A stretch of DNA of 59,076 nucleotides from a virus. The stretch's first letter is position 1. Every line of letters begins with the position of its first letter. The stretch is taken from positions 1 to 59,076 of the IMG/VR virus record IMGVR_UViG_3300025466_000037. The stretch is one strand, 5' to 3'. The position numbers and the translations under genes are program-made. The notes beneath the pieces are model-generated. The model searched no databases. It saw only the letters and a list, made by a program, of their open reading frames with translations, and was not told the origin of the DNA. Below, piece by piece: positions 56,850 to 59,076 of this stretch.

Positions 56850-57764
56850 TTACACGCCAGGTGTACCGAAGAGCGCTCTAGGATCTGTCCATCCTATTGC
56901 ATAACGCTCAGTTGCTTTATAGCGCATAGAGTCAGTCTCGAAGTCACCTTCCATAGTCTTCTCTAAACGTCTACGCATCAACAGCTTCATACCTTCTGGT
57001 GCGTCTGTCTGTACCCACCATGCGGTAGATGAAGTCAAACGGCTCAGAACAGCGGCACCCTCATCCAATAAGCCAATAGACTTAACGGGGTTGATGTCGT
57101 TGTTTGCTGTACCAGTACGTAAAACTGACTTGAGCAACACTTCAGCTTGGAAAATATTGCCTGGAGCCACAACCAACTGGCGTGGTACCAAACGAATTTT
57201 CTTCTGGTTGTTGTCAACAGCGTTACGAATCTGAATCAACATTTGCTCTAAAGAAGTCTGTGACAACACTGCGGCTGTAGACAACTGGTTAGAGAAAGTG
57301 CCGTTCACGATTGGGTGTGATGCGCTGATTAAAGATACGCCGTCGCCACCAACATAGTTGGAGTTGAAAGCGTTATTGAGCACGTTTGCCGCTAAAGTCT
57401 CTTTTGTCTCAATCAAAGACTGAGCTAAGTGACGAGCGTAAACTTGACCAATACGGATATGGTCGCCGTCTTCTACCAACACCTTTGTCAATGCAAAGGC
57501 AAGCCCATACACTGAGTAGATATAGCGTTGGAGGAAGAGCACACCACCTTGCTGATAAGACACTGGAGTGCCATCAGGAAGTTGGGGAGCGGCGCCAAAT
57601 CCATAAAGGACTGGCTCTTCGTGGTAGTTACGTGGAATACCTTCTTGTTCACGGAAAACACGTGACCATTCGTCTTCACGGAGATCGTAAACGCCATCAA
57701 AACATTCGTTAAGAATCGGTTCGACAATACTTCTAAAGTCCGTACTTCGCATTGGTGCGGCCAT
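56850..57764 (-). CDS. Major capsid protein (complete copy)
   Basis: The 304-residue protein has an HK97-type capsid layout. An N-terminal helical arm (STDFRSIVEPILNECFDG) leads to a long helix near LIETKETLAANVLNNAF, then SHPIVNGTFSN, LVVAPGNIFQAEVLLKS and MLLMRRRLEKTMEGDFETDSMRYKATERYAIGW-type strands in the P domain. The order scaffold, two head genes, then this gene, and the terminator behind it fit the most abundant virion protein. The partial left copy differs by few residues. Confidence 0.85.
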   Translation of the reverse strand: MAAPMRSTDFRSIVEPILNECFDGVYDLREDEWSRVFREQEGIPRNYHEEPVLYGFGAAPQLPDGTPVSYQQGGVLFLQRYIYSVYGLAFALTKVLVEDGDHIRIGQVYARHLAQSLIETKETLAANVLNNAFNSNYVGGDGVSLISASHPIVNGTFSNQLSTAAVLSQTSLEQMLIQIRNAVDNNQKKIRLVPRQLVVAPGNIFQAEVLLKSVLRTGTANNDINPVKSIGLLDEGAAVLSRLTSSTAWWVQTDAPEGMKLLMRRRLEKTMEGDFETDSMRYKATERYAIGWTDPRALFGTPGV

Positions 57765-57774
57765 AATTTACTCC

Positions 57775-58356
57775 TTATGCAAATGCTGTTACGCTACCAA
57801 ACATCTGAGATGCGGCTACGACAACACGAACAATAGTGTATGAATCGCCCCAAGCATTGCCTGGAACGGGCGAAAGGTCAACAACACGCATCTGACCTTG
57901 GGTGTTATTACCAACTGCTGTAGAAGCGCCTAGTGTCGCTTGTGACAGACCTGTAGTAGTAGAACCGTTAGTTATGTTGGTGAAGTTGTACTCATTACCG
58001 ATAGCGGTTTGAGCGACTGAACCGTCTGCTTGGATTTCATAAACGATGTTGTTGTCGTTATAGAAATAAGCAATACAAGATCCAGTAATGTAAGTTGTAC
58101 TGGCAGGCCAGTAGTTAGATACACGACGACGACCTGTAGAGTCAGTCCACTCAACACCCGCAAACGCACCAGAGAAAGCTTCTGTGGTAGCTACGGGAAC
58201 GATTACACCTGCTGACGCAGAGTATTTAACTGGTTGACCCTTCAAAATGTTTGAAGAGTAGCCAGAAGTGATTCCTCCTGCTAACGCCTGAGCACGATCC
58301 AAGCCTGATGGATGGAACGCAGGGCGTAAACCGAAGGGTTGCAATAATGCTGACAT
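57775..58356 (-). CDS. Head-associated structural protein (right copy)
   Basis: This is the second copy of the 193-residue protein at 912-1493, with AGGAG before ATG 58356. It has V in place of C in the SGAFAG(V/C)EW segment and several S/A, M/V and S/T exchanges. It is complete and probably equivalent in role, next to the complete capsid gene. Confidence 0.75.
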   Translation of the reverse strand: MSALLQPFGLRPAFHPSGLDRAQALAGGITSGYSSNILKGQPVKYSASAGVIVPVATTEAFSGAFAGVEWTDSTGRRRVSNYWPASTTYITGSCIAYFYNDNNIVYEIQADGSVAQTAIGNEYNFTNITNGSTTTGLSQATLGASTAVGNNTQGQMRVVDLSPVPGNAWGDSYTIVRVVVAASQMFGSVTAFA

Positions 58357-58381
58357 ATGCAAAACTCCTTTGTTACTTCAC

Positions 58382-58921
58382 CTACCCAGAAAATACGGGT
58401 GCGGGAAGCGGTTCATCAATCTTGCCAATACCTTCACCTTCTAGTCTTCCTAGTGCCTTGCCGTTACTATCACGACCCATTGTTTGCTCTGCTTGGATGC
58501 GAATTTTGTTCGCTTCCTCAAGAGGCATATCATGGTGGAAATGTTGCATAACCTCCTGATACACATCCATAGGGATCTTGTACAGTAACATTTCATTGCA
58601 AGACACAAATCCAACGTGCTCACCTGATTTGACTTTGTGGCTTTCGAAATGGGGTACTTCCTCAGTCTTCACTGGGACGTATCCAAGACGAACCCGCTTG
58701 TCAATGCTGTCATATGAGTTGGTAGTGGATAACCAACAAACGTGCCAACCAGGGATTTCAGGGACATCTGGCAATGCTCTTTGTGTCCACTCATCACTCC
58801 ACATCTTGCGACGTTCCTGTGCTGAGACGAACTTCTCTTCTGGGGCTTGGCGGGATTCATCTTGCTGAGCACGATTCTGTCTACCGCCTGCATTCAAAGA
58901 TTTTTTTAAACGTGATTCCAT
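58382..58921 (-). CDS. Conserved head-module protein (right copy)
   Basis: This is the second copy of the 179-residue protein at 1519-2058, with five or so conservative replacements and many silent changes. Intact frame and start. No domain recognised. Confidence 0.7.
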   Translation of the reverse strand: MESRLKKSLNAGGRQNRAQQDESRQAPEEKFVSAQERRKMWSDEWTQRALPDVPEIPGWHVCWLSTTNSYDSIDKRVRLGYVPVKTEEVPHFESHKVKSGEHVGFVSCNEMLLYKIPMDVYQEVMQHFHHDMPLEEANKIRIQAEQTMGRDSNGKALGRLEGEGIGKIDEPLPAPVFSG

Positions 58922-58923
58922 AA

Positions 58924-59076
58924 TTAGTTACTCCTTTGTGAACGTGCTTCCATTGCATAACGCTTGATCATCTTTGCTCTCTTCTGGGGGTCATCCCAGA
59001 ATCCTGCGTCCTTCATCGCTCTCACCTGTTCTGGATTAAGCGTAAAGGTATTGCGGCTTGCGCCTGCCGCAGATGA
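58924..59076 (-). CDS. Scaffolding protein, partial (right copy)
   Basis: This is the C-terminal 50 codons of the scaffold-like protein, cut by the window edge. It encodes the same basic end (MKDAGFWDDPQKRAKMIKRY...) as the complete gene at 2061-3026. Confidence 0.7.
   Translation of the reverse strand, partial: SSAAGASRNTFTLNPEQVRAMKDAGFWDDPQKRAKMIKRYAMEARSQRSN

Larger units (their letters stand above)
56864..59076. repeat. Right copy of the divergent end repeat
   Basis: This segment is colinear with 1-2213. Differences are scattered, mostly at third codon positions, and none shifts a frame. It runs to the end of the window, so the true length of the duplicated stretch could be longer. Confidence 0.9.

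Noticed and set aside
1-59076. End repeat as a packaged direct terminal repeat
   Set aside because: The two copies differ at many scattered sites, whereas terminal repeats copied at packaging would be identical; a pac-type permuted genome fits better.

Overview
The window is a nearly complete tailed-phage genome with a podovirus-like virion gene set. It holds terminase, a large portal, a scaffold, an HK97-type capsid protein, short-tail adaptor and nozzle proteins, and a block of large Ala/Gly/Gln-rich probable DNA-ejection proteins; there is no tape measure, sheath or tail-tube gene. No integrase, DNA polymerase or RNA polymerase is recognisable. The host cannot be read from the sequence. 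The Dcm, RusA and DUF1376 genes and the MTKEVMKQ-type small proteins resemble those of Proteobacteria (perhaps Burkholderiales) phages, and the style is that of an environmental assembly; both points are inference.

Bases 1-2213 and 56864-59076 are two colinear copies of the same capsid-region sequence (offset 56863, no net indel) with scattered, mostly silent substitutions. The simplest reading is a circular or circularly permuted genome of about 56.9 kb whose ends were closed over two strain variants. A real tandem duplication is the alternative.

Layout. (1) 29.2 kb down to 1 and 59.1 kb down to 29.2 kb (joined through the ends) are minus-strand genes. From 25.1 to 14.7 kb lie early genes: small regulators, a DUF1376 initiator, a DnaB-like helicase, a cytosine methyltransferase with an overprinted second frame, RusA, an HNH/Ref-like protein, then many tiny overlapping ORFs including five single-pass membrane peptides. 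(2) 14.5-14.7 kb holds a strongly structured non-coding segment at the early/late boundary. (3) 14.5-0.9 kb is the packaging and head module: TerS, TerL, an acyl carrier protein, a giant 1843-residue polyvalent protein with three copies of an MRHE[IL] tag, portal, a GroES co-chaperonin, scaffold, two head proteins and capsid. (4) 56.8-44.4 kb holds accessory virion, adaptor and fibre genes. (5) 44.4-39.9 kb holds a cupin and a 2OG-oxygenase, then small membrane proteins and the lysis genes (Rz with nested Rz1, GH19 endolysin). (6) A good sigma70-type promoter at 39.85 kb precedes adaptor, nozzle and ejection genes, ending at a terminator near 29.06 kb.

The only plus-strand operon is 25.2-29.06 kb: a probable ssDNA-binding protein, a Cas4/RecB-type exonuclease, a lipoprotein and small proteins, ending in two tandem terminators. 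It diverges from the minus-strand early operon at a control region holding two copies of a 15-bp palindrome, TTAACTT-n-(A/G)GTTAA-like. The palindrome recurs upstream of the methyltransferase, upstream of an 18.8-kb gene and, in a weaker form, upstream of the 2OG-oxygenase, which suggests one phage regulator for scattered promoters. No tRNA genes or CRISPR arrays were seen.
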